Source: Usnea hakonensis (lineage: Eukaryota > Ascomycota > Lecanoromycetes > Lecanorales > Parmeliaceae). From it: a stretch of 64,000 nt of DNA. Every line of letters starts with the position of its first letter. Position 1 is the first letter of the stretch. Under the pieces are notes generated by a model. That model made no database searches. It was not told the DNA's origin and saw nothing but the letters and a program-made list of their open reading frames with translations. The translations under genes were made by a program, and so were the position numbers. Below are positions 34,804 through 46,932 of this stretch, in pieces. The stretch is taken from positions 41,201 through 105,200 of the forward strand of contig BLJB01000233.1 of assembly GCA_013423325.1 (NCBI GenBank), read 5' to 3'.

Positions 34804-35016
34804 GAGTGGGAGAGGAGGGGCTTTGGGAAGGGAGTAGAGAGGAGAGGTGAATGCGAGGGGGAAGGGGGGATAATATGTGGGTGTTGTTGCTGTGAGAGAG
34901 GTTCTCTGAGGCTGGTCGTTATTCAACGAGACAGCAGTGCGCAAGACTAGATGAGTTCTCAGGAGCCTTCTGCAACGGCTTGAACATGGCCCTATAGTTA
35001 CATCCGTCATCAGTAT
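34054..35016. other. Intergenic, extremely G-rich on the + strand
   Basis: Almost the whole stretch is GGGA/GGGT-type simple sequence, including GAGT units near 34440-34465 and the 68-nt homopolymer. No gene. It would be a difficult region for replication and for sequencing. Confidence 0.65.
34735..34802. repeat. Poly-G tract, 68 nt
   Basis: Sixty-eight consecutive G on the + strand. Homopolymers of this length are unusual in nuclear genomes. An assembly or polymerase artefact is possible. Confidence 0.9.
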
Positions 35017-36336
35017 TCAAGGCTCGCCAGGCCAAATGCTATCCGCCAGCTCCCTCACGAGCGTCAACTTGTTGATCATATCTTTCTTACTGACCGCATT
35101 GCCTGCCGAGTGGCTCGCAAACCCGCACTGCGGGCTCACACCCAATCGTTGCAATGCTTCTTCTCGGCTCTCGTTATTGCCCTCCGCCACAAAGTCGGCA
35201 GCATTGTACACTCTCTTCTTCATCTCCTGCAGGTCTTCCATCTCCGGGAATTTGCTCGTGATGACACCGAGTATCACGTTCTTGTTCTTCGGTAAGCTCT
35301 TCAAGGGCTCGAAGCCTCCTGCTCTTGGTGTGTCGTACTCGAGATAGTATGTGTCTACGTGCAAGTCTTGAAACAGCTTCTTTGCAACGCGATCGTAGCC
35401 GCCTTCTGAGAAGTGACGGCTGTTGGCGAAATTACCGCGACAAAGATGGACTCCCACATGCATATCTGCAGGCCGTTTGGAGAGGCAGTCGTTGTGGAGA
35501 TTGATGTACTCGTCAAGGGTCTGATCTGCCGTTTTGAAATTCAGGGGGTCTTTCTTCCACCCCTCGAGCATTTTCTCGGAGCAGAAATCTAAACGTTCAA
35601 TCAGCTTCAAAAGGGTTTCAACGGGTTGGGCTGGGTTACAGGCGAAATTGGGATCATCGATTTGAACGTTCCTCAACCCATTATCGTAAAGAATCTGTAG
35701 CTCGATTTGATATGCCTTTGCAATGTCCGCAAAATACTCTTTGTCGCTTGGGTAAACGTCCTTGGGGTATGCTATTCCTTCCTTGTACCGCATATGGTAC
35801 CACTCGGGCCCAGGCATAGTCATTTTGCATTCGCGTACTCGTTCTTTTGGCACAGTGCTCTTCAAGTAGTTCCACTGGTCGACGTATGTACTCCCAACAT
35901 GCTTGATCTTGCCAGTGCATACAGCACTTTCTCCTGGCTTGAGATTGGACTCCATGTAGGCAGCAATGGAGGGCATGTACAGACGGAACATATTGAGATT
36001 GGGGTTTTTGATCTCCTTGAAGCCTTCCAACCCGGGAAAGAATGTTCCCCAGAACACTGCAGTATTGGATCAGCAAGAGGAAACAGGCCTGACGCGGACT
36101 GGGACCGTACTATGGCGCCTGTATTCACCATCCGAGATAGCATGGAAGCCTAGCTCGATCTGGGTATCAACAATGTCCTTGACAGAGCTATCTTCGATGC
36201 TCGTCAATTGCTGTTGCTGGGCCTTGCCATTGTCCAAGTCTGCGCGAGTTTTGAGGAGATCATCAGGGCGGAGGAGAGAGCCGAGATGCTCTGCTCTGAA
36301 GGGAGGGTCTCTATGCAGATCGGAAGCCATTTTCAA
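35017..36336 (-). CDS. MetE-like (cobalamin-independent methionine synthase C-terminal domain) protein, ~420 aa
   Basis: Two exons (36336-36111, 36056-35017), 54-bp intron, in frame. MASDLHRDPPFRAEHLGSLL at 36330 is the likely start. The fold is the UROD/MetE-like TIM barrel: FRAEHLGSLLRP, IDTQIE.. GFHAISDGEYRR, LRNVQIDDPNFAC. The zinc site is complete, with His and Cys in MHVGVHLCRGN and the distal Cys in SPQCGFASH. YLEYDTPRAGGFEPL precedes the last strands. Proteins of this single-domain type are common in ascomycetes as methionine synthase paralogues acting on unknown thiol acceptors. The sequence does not give the substrate. Full-length methionine synthase is about 770 residues, so this is not the housekeeping enzyme. 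Confidence 0.88.
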
Positions 36337-38172
36337 GGAGGATCATACAGGTCTGCATTCGGGAGTCAATTTCAGGCAAGGAGAGAAGAAGTGGAAGTTA
36401 CGCACATATACTCGTACAGCTAGGGTCGCCAAAGTGGGATTGGGAGAGGAGAGAGTCGAAGGAGAAGGACATGGCTGAATGTATAATAGATATACCGTCC
36501 ATGGAAGGATTGCCAATGAAGTTAGAGTTGAGCTTCGGTGTTCCACGAAAAGAGACGGAGAAGGGAGAGGGACGGCATTTGATCGGCACGGCTTGGAATT
36601 CTTTGAAATAAAAGAGGAGCTAAAGTAGCGTAATATATGCCAAGCATTTATTACCTGCCTTAGCTCCGGTAGTAAAATACCTAAGATGAACGGTATCAGA
36701 AATCTCGGCCAACTGCCGACTCTCCCCCACACTCACCCTTGTCATCTTATCCCTTATCCTCAGTAGCCGCGCCAGATATGTTGTACAAGATCATGGAGTC
36801 GGCAGTAAGGCCACATCACATCTCCCGTACCCTACTGTCGCGTGTGGAACGAAGGAGTCGATTACTGTTCATGCTAGCATGCTGCAAAGAGCACAGCAAG
36901 CTCGTACCCGACTTGTTTCAACATGTTCTTTCATATCTTCCAGAAATTGCTTAGTGATCGCGCGCAGGATTCGACTCTTCTTCACCTTCCAAAACTATCT
37001 CTTTGATATCTTTATCTTGTTTGCCGCTCTATCTTTCCGTCAGCCTTTCCGAGTGACGAAGATATATGAATAATTTCGTCGAAATAGCTAATTTCACGGT
37101 CTTCTGTCTGCCATAAGTTTGGCGTATATAGACACTGATGAAGCGTAGGCGTCTAAATGTATGTATCCCCTGGGGAGCGCACTGCCAAATGCACTTTGCT
37201 TAGCTCAAGTCTCAATACACAAATCTTCCTCGCCAGTCTCCAAGAAAGCTTCGCATCTCCACATGCAAACGTCAGTGGAACAGTCTCGCAATCATGGAAT
37301 GCCCTTCGGGTTCCGCTCATTCAGCGTATGACCACTTTTGAGCACAAAGCGCCTCACTTCTCCGCTAGATTTTTCAAAAGAACACTGTCACTCTAGCTAG
37401 TCATCTCACATGGTCTGGCCAAAGTTGCTTACATGGCAGCTCGTTTTCCAAATCCCAGATCCATGCGCCGTCTCTTTCTTTTTTATGGACCGTCTTAGCA
37501 ACCTAGAATTTCTAAATATATGACTCATTCCGCCATGTCTAGTCAGTACTTCCGGAGGGCACTTGAAAGAGGTATGCGCGCGAATTGCTCCTGTGTATAA
37601 GAAGATCGCATTCATTGCCCAATCTAAAGGTATCCAGCGGCGAAGGAATAGTTTCTCCAACCTCAAATGCTCCAGAACTCATATCCCCAAGGACCCTTTT
37701 GAGATCGAAAAGTTGGTGCCATACTAGCCGATTGGAAAATTCAAGGCGAAGGAACCAGGGAGAAGAGTATAGGAGACGAGTAAAGGAAGACGGCTATTCG
37801 GGGATGCACAAGACAGAACGATGCCGGGAAAAACTTCCCCTTTCTCAACTCCAAGCTGCTATGGCTTGTCTTAGCTACCTTTTTTAAATAAACCAGATTC
37901 CCAATGCGCATTAGTTGCGACCCGGCACAGTGTTACCACACAACATAGAACTTGAAATCCCCGTCCAATAAAACAAAGCCACGTTCAGAGACAAGAGACA
38001 AGGCTATGTGCGACCTATCATCAACAAATACAATCTTGAGAGTATAGTACAAGCTTCAAGTTGTGAAGTCTTCCAAAGGCCCAAACACGAAGCGCGTAAT
38101 CAAGTTGCTGCTTCGCTTCCATCCTCCGACGGAAAGCTACGGATACACATTCTGCGGCCTACGGTATAAATA
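36337..38172. other. Long intergenic region
   Basis: Short frames on both strands lack domains and ATG-plus-splice support. I see no gene or clear repeat in this 1.8 kb. Confidence 0.5.
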
Positions 38173-39745
38173 ATGGGCACTTGTGGCAATAATTGTACCT
38201 CATGGCAAGACGGGGGTCCCGAGCCTAGGTACCAAGCGGATCCTGATATCGCGGGCATTGGAGTGAGTCCCTTGTATCTTTTGGTGATGAAAGCTTACTG
38301 TGAGATTCTACAACACAGAACATTATGGTCTTTGTAGTGAGCGCTGGACTTGTTTTATTCCTTTCCCTAGCGCACCTTATCTTTACAATCTCGGATACCC
38401 AAGACGAAAACCGAGTCGACATGTTCCTCCACAGGGCTCTCACAGGAATAGGGTTCTCCATAGGTGCCGGGCGCAAAAGAGATTTTTGGGTTCCGGTCAT
38501 AGAGAAGGTGGTCCTCAGTCTCAGCGACCAGCAGCTCCTTACCGGCTTAGCTGTGCTGATTGCAGGGTTCTGGACGCACTGCTCTATATCGGTCTACCAC
38601 TTCGCTTTGGTCAACGACCTAGCTTGGTTCTCAGCAACGACACATTTGACGACTTTGAACGTACTCCAGGATTTTTTCAGGCAAAACTCAGTGCTCAGAA
38701 CTTCGCGCGTGATACTCATGGTTGTAATGGGGATTTTACTGCTCGCTTCTAATGTGATGGAGGGGCATTATGCTTGGTTTGACAGTTGGCCCTACGACGC
38801 ACAATGCTTGTTTGACAATTTAATTGGGAACATTGGTGGTGGCCCGTGTTACTTCATGAGTGTGAATATTGCTATGCTCTTCGTCTTCTATTCATGGGGT
38901 ATCATCGCGCTTTATGAACGGCCGAGCAGATTCTCGAAGGATTTGCTGGGGAAGCCGAAGGAGGCCCAGAAAGAAGCCATCCAACATCTGCAAAGAAAGA
39001 AGGCCAACCTTGATCCTCCTTCTTCTTCGGAAAGTAGCAGGAAGCGGACTAGCTTTACACTATTGATTGCCTTGGTCAACATCGTCCGTTGGATATACTT
39101 ATTGTTGATAGCAATTGTTTCTTCAAGGGCGTGCAACCTTGCCTTAGATTTCGGCTTGTTTGGATACAGCGTTTGGAGCCTTATGAATGACCGCAAGGTC
39201 CCGGCATCGCGGATGGATGGCAACGAGAATGCTATGAGTTTTGGCCAGATCATGCCCATACTTCTGCTGAGCTCCATATTGCTAGTCTGCAGGGAGGCCT
39301 ACGACGGTACGTAAACACGATTCGCATTCTCGCAGGTACATAAAATGGCAGCTAACACTCATCAGATCAAAAGGAAAGAACGCACGAGACACGGCTTTCC
39401 CGCTCCAATTCCTCCCACATCCGTCTCGTCCGTACCCGAGATTCAATGGCGGTATCTTCAATAGCATCCAACTCTTTCGAGATGAGCGGTGGTATTCAGG
39501 ATGCAGAAGACAACGTCGAACCCGAAATCCCTCCCCCTCGTCGCGTTGACACAGAAATGGGAGGACGATCGCATACATCCACTTTCGAAGGACGTGTCCA
39601 GGAAACAGAAGGCGATGTCGAACCCGAGATACCCCCACCTCGTCGCGTTGACACAGAAATGGGCGGACGATCACATACACCCACTTTCGGAGGACAGCAA
39701 CTACAGAGACGTCCGACTTACCCTCCGTCACCGTCCGACACTTAG
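38173..39745 (+). CDS. Multi-pass membrane protein with duplicated cytoplasmic repeat, 485 aa
   Basis: Three exons (38173-38262, 38319-39306, 39366-39745), introns 56 and 59 bp, all in frame. A 30-residue extracellular start (MGTCGNNCTSW) precedes six or seven helices. The first is VFVVSAGLVLFLSLAHLIF, others follow at ~120-140, ~175-195 and ~225-250, then one pair near 300-345 and one near 375. The C-terminus is a hydrophilic tail in which a segment of about 32 residues occurs twice (both copies contain VEPEIPPPRRVDTEMGGRSH). The layout is found in many unnamed fungal plasma-membrane proteins. No function can be assigned. Confidence 0.82.
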
Positions 39746-40320
39746 CTCAGAGCCGAAGAAAGCGAGTAAACATAGCCAGTCTTACCCACATGACCTCCTT
39801 GAACTGAACACACACAAGGACATGAAGGCACCGCTCCAGACCGAATTGATGCAGCAGTCTCATTCTCTATCGAGTCGTGACTCCGTGAAAACCTAGCGAA
39901 GGATTCAAGATACAGCTGAGATGGATGTGGGGATGTGAATGGAAAAATGGATGGTGGTCGTGTGGAGGCTGGGGAAAATTGCGTGGGAAAGGGATAGAGG
40001 GAAAGAGGGAGAGAGGGAGAGAGGGAGAGAGGGAGAGAGGGAGAGAGGGAGAGGGGGGAGAAGAGGGAGAGGGGGGAGAGGAGGGAGGGACGGAGGGACG
40101 GAGGGACGGAGGGACAGAGGGACAGACATGGAGTTAAACAGATGAAGTCAGGATTTAATTCCACGCTATGTATGCTAAATGTCGTAGATTCGTCGCTTTT
40201 CCCATACCATACTCAACATACACGCCCTACCCATCATAGACTCATCAAACCATCAAACCCAACTCCTCGCTCTGCCTTCCAGTGGCCTAACACCAACTAA
40301 TGAGGTCCCATGCTTACCAA
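39746..40320. other. Intergenic with purine microsatellite
   Basis: Between convergent genes. Nothing except the GGGAGA / GGGACGGA tract. Confidence 0.6.
39985..40128. repeat. (GGGAGA)n followed by (GGGACGGA)n
   Basis: Purine-only hexamer and related units, changing to an octamer with C at the right end. Apparent reading frames across it are artefacts. Confidence 0.85.
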
Positions 40321-41563
40321 CTAGACATTTCTCCCTACCTCGTCAGGGTTCAAGAACTCCGTCAACGCAAGCTCTGCATCCCAAAACGGCAAAGTGCGTC
40401 CCTTCTCATCACCGGAGCCATCTCCGCTCAAGCCCTCCGCCTCCAATCTCTCCTTTTCTTTCTCCACAATGTCTCCCGCCATATCAACCCAGGCCTTCCA
40501 CGCCTCGCTGACAGGCGCTATCTGTCCAATCTTCACCCACTCCACACTTTCCGTGATAGCTATAGCCTTCCATAATGCCTGTGTGAAGCTTTCATGATGT
40601 TCTCCACCTTCGTATACTTCTCTTTTGACTTTATAGCATGATAGGTCCCAATTCCATTGTGGAGGCAGGGCGGCGACAGCCCAGTATGCGGCATTGAGGA
40701 TCATGTAGGCGGCCGCGAAGGCGATTTGGAGGGGTAGAGTGGAGTTTCCGAGGCAGATGACGCCGAACATGAGGGTTATAGTGCCGATGAGAGAGACGAC
40801 CCTATAGGTTATGTCGCCGAATCTGTACTTGCATTCGTCCGGGTGCCAATATAGCTCTCTTGCAATGTTCTCGTCGCATTTGACCACTAGAAAGGCACCG
40901 TGGGGGTATTTGATTATTATGTTGTCTCTGGGCACACGCCTGTTTTGTTTCCTTTGCATGAGAGTGAGATCCCAGCCGCTACCGAAGCTGATCAGGGTGG
41001 AGAGGAGGGATAGTAGTATGGTGGCGAGCATAGCGAAGCCATCATTGCGAGCTATTGCAATAGCTAGGAGAGAAATGGACATCGCAGTCCCCAACAAAGA
41101 AAGCCATGCTAGAGGTCCCCAGGTTGCAGCCGAGACTTTAGAATCCGGATTGGGTTTGGTGATGCGTTCACAGCGTACTGCATAGGCTGGGAGAGGATCT
41201 CTGCTGTGTACCAGATGCGCTATGTGATTGACAAAGTCCCGGATACCACCACTGCGAGCACCAATCACTTTCCCTGTGTCCGGCTTGAGGCTCTCAGGCC
41301 TTGTGGTTCTTATGAGAGCTTGGGGGGCGGGAAGGAGACGGGGGAGGAGGGAGAATTTGGAGAGGGTGGCGACTTGGGCGTTTGCTTTGACAGAGGCTTC
41401 GCCAAGAATGGCGAGACTGAATGGCTTTGGTTAGCAGTCACGATCAGGATATGTTGATGGGCAGGTGCTTTGCTCACAAGCCAACGATGTCAAGCTGAAG
41501 GTTGTGGAAGCCGCCCAATGCATTCTGGGAGTTGCCTCCGCCGTCATCAAGCCAGTTCAGCAT
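40321..41563 (-). CDS. Fungal multi-pass membrane protein, 393 aa
   Basis: Two exons (41563-41478, 41416-40321), 61-bp intron (GTGAGC..ATTCAG). The start MLNWLDDGGGNSQNALGGF is followed by a helical N-terminal third. Membrane segments: LAWLSLLGTAMSISLLAIAIA (~138-158), FAMLATILLSLLSTLISFGSGW (~163-184), VVSLIGTITLMFGVICLGN (~238-256) and LQIAFAAAYMILNAAYWAVAALP (~261-283). A ~100-residue cytosolic end is rich in Trp and Glu. The conserved-looking WNWDLSCY motif follows the last helix. The layout is that of a Pezizomycotina-only hypothetical family. No enzymatic motif seen. Intact. Confidence 0.82.
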
Positions 41564-43054
41564 GGTGATATATAAAGATTGAAGAAGTCAAGGCATTAAG
41601 ATGTCATAGTATGGTCGATAACGAGATGATGTTGGTAGGTTAGCAGGCGACGAGGCTCATCTTCTGTTAGCCATGCCTCGGCACACAGCCTCATTGACGG
41701 ACTGAACGCCAGTCTGGTGCCACCACGTTCTGGTCTGCTGGTGATGTTGAGATGAGGTGATTCTGTTTGGTCTCACACCTCATGTTGTAAAAGCAAGCCG
41801 CCATATGCTGCCATTCGCAACATTTCAAAGGATTTCATACTCGGTACGGAGTATACCATAAAGTACTTACATTACCTTCGCGGAGATGGCGGACACTCGG
41901 GGTCGGCCGAGGATGGCTACGGTAAGATATATGTACCTTATCATACTTTACCTTACAATACTTTACTATACTTTACTCTGTCCATTGATATCATTCCATG
42001 TCATGTCATGCTGTTAACAAGCCTACGCATCCAAAATCTTCTCCTCTGTAAGTGGGAGGATTGACTACGCTGTCTAAGCTGCTCCGTGATACTCGGCCAC
42101 AATTTGGGGGGGGCCATTCCCTTCTGGCTCCTCTACATCTCCATCCTTCTTCCATCTCATCAGGTCGTCCAATCAATTTATCGTCTTGGACGATTGAAAT
42201 TGTACGGAGGGGTGCTCGAAACCCATTTCCACGTGTACATGGTTCTTCTTAGCTTATTCCAGTGACGTTCATATGCAGAGATCAGCCATTAAGTGAAAAG
42301 GTGTACGGATGTCGAGTCGGCATTTCTTCATCAATCCGGGCCGTCCTCGAGATGATTGGATATCGTCGCGCTTATTGCTCGCGATCAAGCCAGCCACCGG
42401 GATCAGCAACGCATGTAATATTGCTAAGGCAAACCTAGTATGAGCAAGGACAAGGGAGCGGCTCCTGATTACTTAACATTGTCCATATTGGGAACTAAAT
42501 AACACCCTGCTGGATTGAGAGAAAGTGTGCCCCCAACTTGATGTGGAGGGTTGAAATGATTTTCGAGTGGCCAATGAAGAGATGAGCTGGTCTAGATCTT
42601 TTCTCGAGGCTCTTACGGCGGACGACGGCTGATACTTCGATCAAACTAAGCAGTCTTTTCTTCCCTCTCTTTGAAGAGCTCGAGGGCTACCTTTATAGGC
42701 GACCTTAGGAGAGAAAAGTAATCTTAAGGGAAGGCGACCTTAGGGGAACATGACCTTCAGGAACAATAAATCTAGGGGGAAGTAACCTTAGAGGAAAATA
42801 ACCTTAGGGGAGGGTAACCGTAAGGGAAGGCTTTAGGGCGCGACTTTAGTGAAAAAAAAACCTGTTTGTTTTATTGTAAGTCCCATGTGTCTCCTACCAT
42901 GATCGCTCAATTGCCTTCTGTCCTACTAAATACATATCTTTCATACTTCGCATTTCATCCTTCACCTGGGTACTCAACTAACTCAGCAATCCGATTCGAG
43001 GGTCATTTCATGATTGCCAGTCAGTCCTTTACCCAATGATTGTCGCGATGAGTG
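41564..43054. other. Intergenic, contains short repeats
   Basis: No gene. A TACTTTACC-type array lies at ~41938-41980 and the 16-bp tandem repeat at 42699-42829. Confidence 0.55.
42699..42829. repeat. Degenerate 16-bp tandem repeat, about 8 units
   Basis: Units such as GTAACCTTAGAGGAAA, ATAACCTTAGGGGAGG and GCGACCTTAGGGGAAC follow each other every 16 bp with substitutions. The first unit carries a 3-bp insertion. The core is ACCTTAGGGGAA. Confidence 0.88.
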
Positions 43055-43964
43055 ATGAATATGATCATCAAAGTTGCTCACTCAAAAAGGCCAGGCACTA
43101 AGGAGCCCCTCGTCGAGACTCAGTCTCATGTCACCACCGAATCCACGGACCAAGGCTTGCACGAGCAGAAGCTCAAAAGACTTTCGACTCGTAGACTCAC
43201 GCAGGCAGTGGAAGAAAATAGATTCATAGTTGACTACAAGAAGCCATTCTTCGACGTATGTAAAGAGTTTTTGCGCTTCACCATCAAAAGCGAAAGCTTT
43301 CTTGATATCATACGTCGGCCTTGGGTACCTGAAGATGGCATGTCTGAGGCCGAGCGCCCGTCATGGCTCCTCACAACATTCAAACTCCCCTGGGAAATGC
43401 GTCCTCACGGAATTTACAGTAGAGCAATTGCAGATACGTTGGTCGGACCATCCGTTTTGGGGAAGAGAAAACTATGATGCTTCAGGACCCTTCAAAGTCA
43501 CTGACAACTGGAAGTTCGGGGAAGGTCCGAAAGTCCGCAGCATGTATGTTGAGGGATTTGTCATCGACTCTATCAAGAGTAAGAAGCCTTACGCGGCCGA
43601 CGGCATAATTCTCAATGAATGGCTGTCTGCCGGAGGCTGGACTAATATGTCCGCGTTGCCACCTGTCGCCAAGTTTTTGCTCAGAGTTCAGAAGGTATTT
43701 TGGATGAGAAGGCACATCATCACGGAGCATGACCTTGGCTTGGCTCCAGAGATGTCGAAGAAGCGGGACATTATCTGCATCATTTATGATTGCCGTGTTC
43801 CTGTCGCGCTACCAATGATGGTGATTCTGGTGGCTGATGAAGAATACTTTACCTTTATCGGAGAGTGCTATGTTCATGGCATCATGGACAGTGAGGCTGT
43901 TGGCTTGGCCAGATCTCGAAGTGGCAACGAAGAGATTCCGAAGAAGGTCTTTGAGCTTCGCTGA
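43055..43964 (+). pseudogene. HET (heterokaryon incompatibility) protein remnant
   Basis: The second half of a HET-domain protein: DYKKPFFDVCKEFLRFTI, LDIIRRPWVPE, PSWLLTTFKLPWEMR, then GPKVRSMYVEGFVIDSIK and the typical end KKRDIICIIYDCRVPVALP..FTFIGECYVHGIMD. The HET domain proper (the N-terminal part) is absent. The frame changes by one base near 43463: TLVGPSVLGK in one frame continues as GRENYDASG in the next. After SALPP the frame jumps to LLRVQKVFWMRR, omitting some 65 residues normal for the family. Three independent defects make this a pseudogene. HET proteins trigger cell death on fusion of unlike fungal individuals. Confidence 0.8.
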
Positions 43965-44882
43965 AATGGAAAGTTTTTTCACTGCTCAAATTACCAGGTA
44001 GCTTCGTGAAAGTAATGCTCCTGCTGTTTCAAGATGTAAGGGTAAAGAAGAGACACTAGTAACTCTGCTGGCGATTGTTCCCGCCCTCCGTTCTTGTCCG
44101 GAATGGAAGAGCTAACGAAAGGACTCTGATTTCGATAATATCTGCCCGAAGGACTACGACTGAACGACTATATCTGAAGGACGGCTTACGCATTTCGATC
44201 AATGAACAACAAGGAGCGATCTGTGATCTCCAGGTGATAGGCTTATTCTCCCATATTTTTGTTTCTGCTTGGAGAGATTTATCTTTTTGCTAGTGGCTTT
44301 CCTAATATAATTGTTGGCTTTTGATACCGTATGCAAGAATTTTTGGAACGAGACCTGTGAGCAAGAGTCGGTTGAAGAGGTCATGAATACCCTTTCCTCA
44401 TTGCTAGCTTTGGACCAGTCTTTGAAAGTAATGTTAATCATCTCCATTCAAAGGGCATAATCAAGCCACGAGTATTTTTTGGTTGGAGTCGCGTTCGAGC
44501 CCATCCACCATGTCTCGAGCACTCTTTCCACAATCTGTTCTCATTCTACCGCAACCAAAAGCCTCTTCACAACTTCTAGGCACGGATAAGTCAGAATCTG
44601 GGCGTGCAGAATCCTTCTGATGTCATGAAATTCTTACCAAAAGCCAAAGAACCAGCTGCCCGTGCTCTGAATTCAGCAGTGAAAGCCGGGTCTTCTTACC
44701 AATAATGAGACAAGGCATACGCAAGCTATGAGGTGACATCTAGACAGGGACCGACGACACACGTAGTGACATACGCAAATGAATAAGCTTTTGAAAGGCT
44801 TATTACGTTGCGGACATATGACTCTTTGAAAAATGAAGCACCACGGTGTGTTGTTCGTGCATGAGGCAAATCCAGGCAGAGA

Positions 44883-45040
44883 TGATTGGTTGCAGATGTG
44901 AATCTTACTTGAGTGGAGCATTGCCTATGAGTGATCCATGTAGGTGGCAAGGCTATGTGACATGATTCGTTCGCGATGTGAATCGTTTTAGATAAGGCAC
45001 TGCCGAAATGTGATTTGTGCACTATGACATGGATGGCAAA
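44883..45040. repeat. Two degenerate ~79-bp direct copies
   Basis: Both copies start TGATT-GTT, continue GATGTGAATC, then GGCA-TGCC, ATGTGAT or GTGAT, and end near TATGACA / ATGTGACA. Copies run about 44883-44962 and 44963-45040. Similarity is moderate. Confidence 0.5.
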
Positions 45041-45268
45041 ACCCCGCTCACAACCATGGTAGTGAAGCAACGTATTCACAACGCCGAACTCAACACTGGC
45101 CACGGCCGAAATCCTGCAGTGAATATCGGCCCAAGTGAATCACGGCTCTCAACACAACGACATGTCACTTGTCGTTAGATGTCACATGCAATCCTAGCGT
45201 CACTGATGGGTACTTAAGGAGGACAGATCTCCGACTTTTTTATTTTCTCTTTCTTTCATACACGCACA

Positions 45269-45420
45269 AGCAAGTCATAGCTGATTCTATGCAGTGCAGC
45301 TTTGCACTTGCACTATCAAGTGCACTGCCTCTGCACTTTGTCTCTGTCCTCCTTATATACAGAAGCAAGTCATAGCTGTTTGTCTCCAGTGCAGCTTTAT
45401 ATCTTTCAGTGTCCGACATT
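45269..45420. repeat. Direct repeat, copies 95 bp apart
   Basis: AGCAAGTCATAGCTG followed within 10-15 bp by CAGTGCAGCTTT occurs at 45269 and again at 45364. Confidence 0.7.
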
Positions 45421-45846
45421 ACGTTATCTTTATCATCACACATCCTTTATATATCAAATATTCATGTGCACCGAGGATCTTTGGCCGTCCCTCTGTTCGA
45501 TGCTGATGTAATGTGAGGAGCATGATATATAGCTTCTAGGTTCCTCTCTGGTAAGCCAACGTCCACAGTCTGATACGTTCGGCATGTCGCCTGGTCTAGT
45601 CACAAACTCTTCCTGACAGACCTGGATTACATTCTCTCATCTGATCACATATTTCATATAGGGTTACCTTGCTGCAGCTCTAGAAGAGAAGATGCAACTC
45701 TTTCTCTTTCAATCACACTCGCGTCTATCTTCCTCCTTTGGCGCTTGTGATGGCTGCCAGAGCCAATACCCTGCCGCAAACGGCCTCGGATCTCGCGCTC
45801 CCCAGCCTCAAACTTCTCGACAGTTTCTGGTGTTGCTACCAGTACT

Positions 45847-46932
45847 ATGGCACCGGATCCTGCCGCTACCCCTGTTCCAGTTGTTGCTGGCTCAGCTCCG
45901 GAAGAGGCCCCAATTCCCGGCCAGGTCCCCGCGGCGCAATCTGCAGCGCGTCCACAGCCCTTTCCGATCAGTTTTGTGAGCAAAAAATGTGGATACCACT
46001 CAAGAGAAAACTTGTACGGAACGCAACCAAAAATCCGGTTCAAAATCTCGGTGATGGCGGGACAACTTATTGCGCATGATCCTCCAGCTCCCGCCATGGC
46101 GCTACACATGATTACCGTCAGTATGGGTATATCATCTGCGCTGCGCATGTCGAGATTTGGGTGATGCGCGTAACATCCTTCACATCGACACAAACGGACA
46201 TTCCAATAAGACGAGATACATTCTATGGAGAGGAGTATCTTTCATTCCCGGCCGTCAGACTTGCTAGTCTTCAACTTAGGACGCCAAGGGCAGTGGAACT
46301 ATTTTATCAATGGCACGCTAAAATAATGGACTGGGGCTTCAATGTATACAGTCGTCGATATGTAGACGCTATTGAGGATCTATATCGATCAGGTCGGCCG
46401 GTTCAAGATTGGACTCTAAGTTATGAGGAAGCCGTAGGAAAGGCTATCCCTCCTCTCCCAGACAACGAACAGGAAGATAGTAAGTCACAACCGATCGCTA
46501 TCTCACTAATAGTATACTAAAGTATTAACCATCGTTCTTTTAGCGAATTCAATAATAGCATCGATAACCGTAATCTCTGATTCCTCAAAAAAACTGACTC
46601 ACGGGACCGAAGCGGCAGGACTCTTAGCTCAAGGACTAAATGCAGAGACCGCAGCAATGTCTGATTCGCTGGATCTTCGAAATGGACAGGTTGGAGTGGC
46701 GACGGGTGGGCTGCGTAGTAAGATCGGAGGGGCAGCCTATCAACACGCTGTTCGGAAACCCTCCCCATCGAATGTCGCTTGGATTTGGAGCTTCTTCGAA
46801 TTTGGAGTCTCGTCGGAGGGTCTCCCACAAAACATGCCGGAGACAAGGCGTCCTGTCTACGATGCCTATAATTCTTCTTTCTCGATACCAAACACAGTTT
46901 CTCCAAGGGAGAATCCACCCATACCGATATGA
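45847..46932 (+). CDS. Orphan gene, hypothetical protein, 323 aa
   Basis: Three-exon model (45847-46160, 46211-46479, 46544-46932) with introns of 50 and 64 bp. The second intron is canonical (GTAAGT..TACTAAAG..TTTTAG). The first (GTGATG..AATAAG) is weaker but needed to keep frame, and the total length is divisible by three. The N-terminus is Ala/Pro-rich. The middle contains FPISFVSKKCGYHSREN, LIAHDPPAPAMALHMITVS, FYGEEYLSFPAVRLASLQLR and a Trp/Tyr-rich stretch, which looks like real globular protein. No family recognised and no signal peptide or helix seen. The annotation rests only on gene-like structure in a gene-poor region. Confidence 0.45.

Larger units (their letters stand above)
43965..45846. 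other. Gene-poor region with short direct repeats
   Basis: No credible coding frame. Two pairs of imperfect direct repeats are listed separately. Confidence 0.5.

Noticed and set aside
44460..44520. Possible tRNA T-loop (GTTCGAGCC)
   Set aside because: No matching acceptor stem or anticodon arm could be folded around it.
45654..46193. 179-codon minus-strand frame
   Set aside because: Overlaps the orphan plus-strand gene, whose three exons splice in frame with a good branch site. The minus frame has no splice continuation or domain, although it cannot be excluded.
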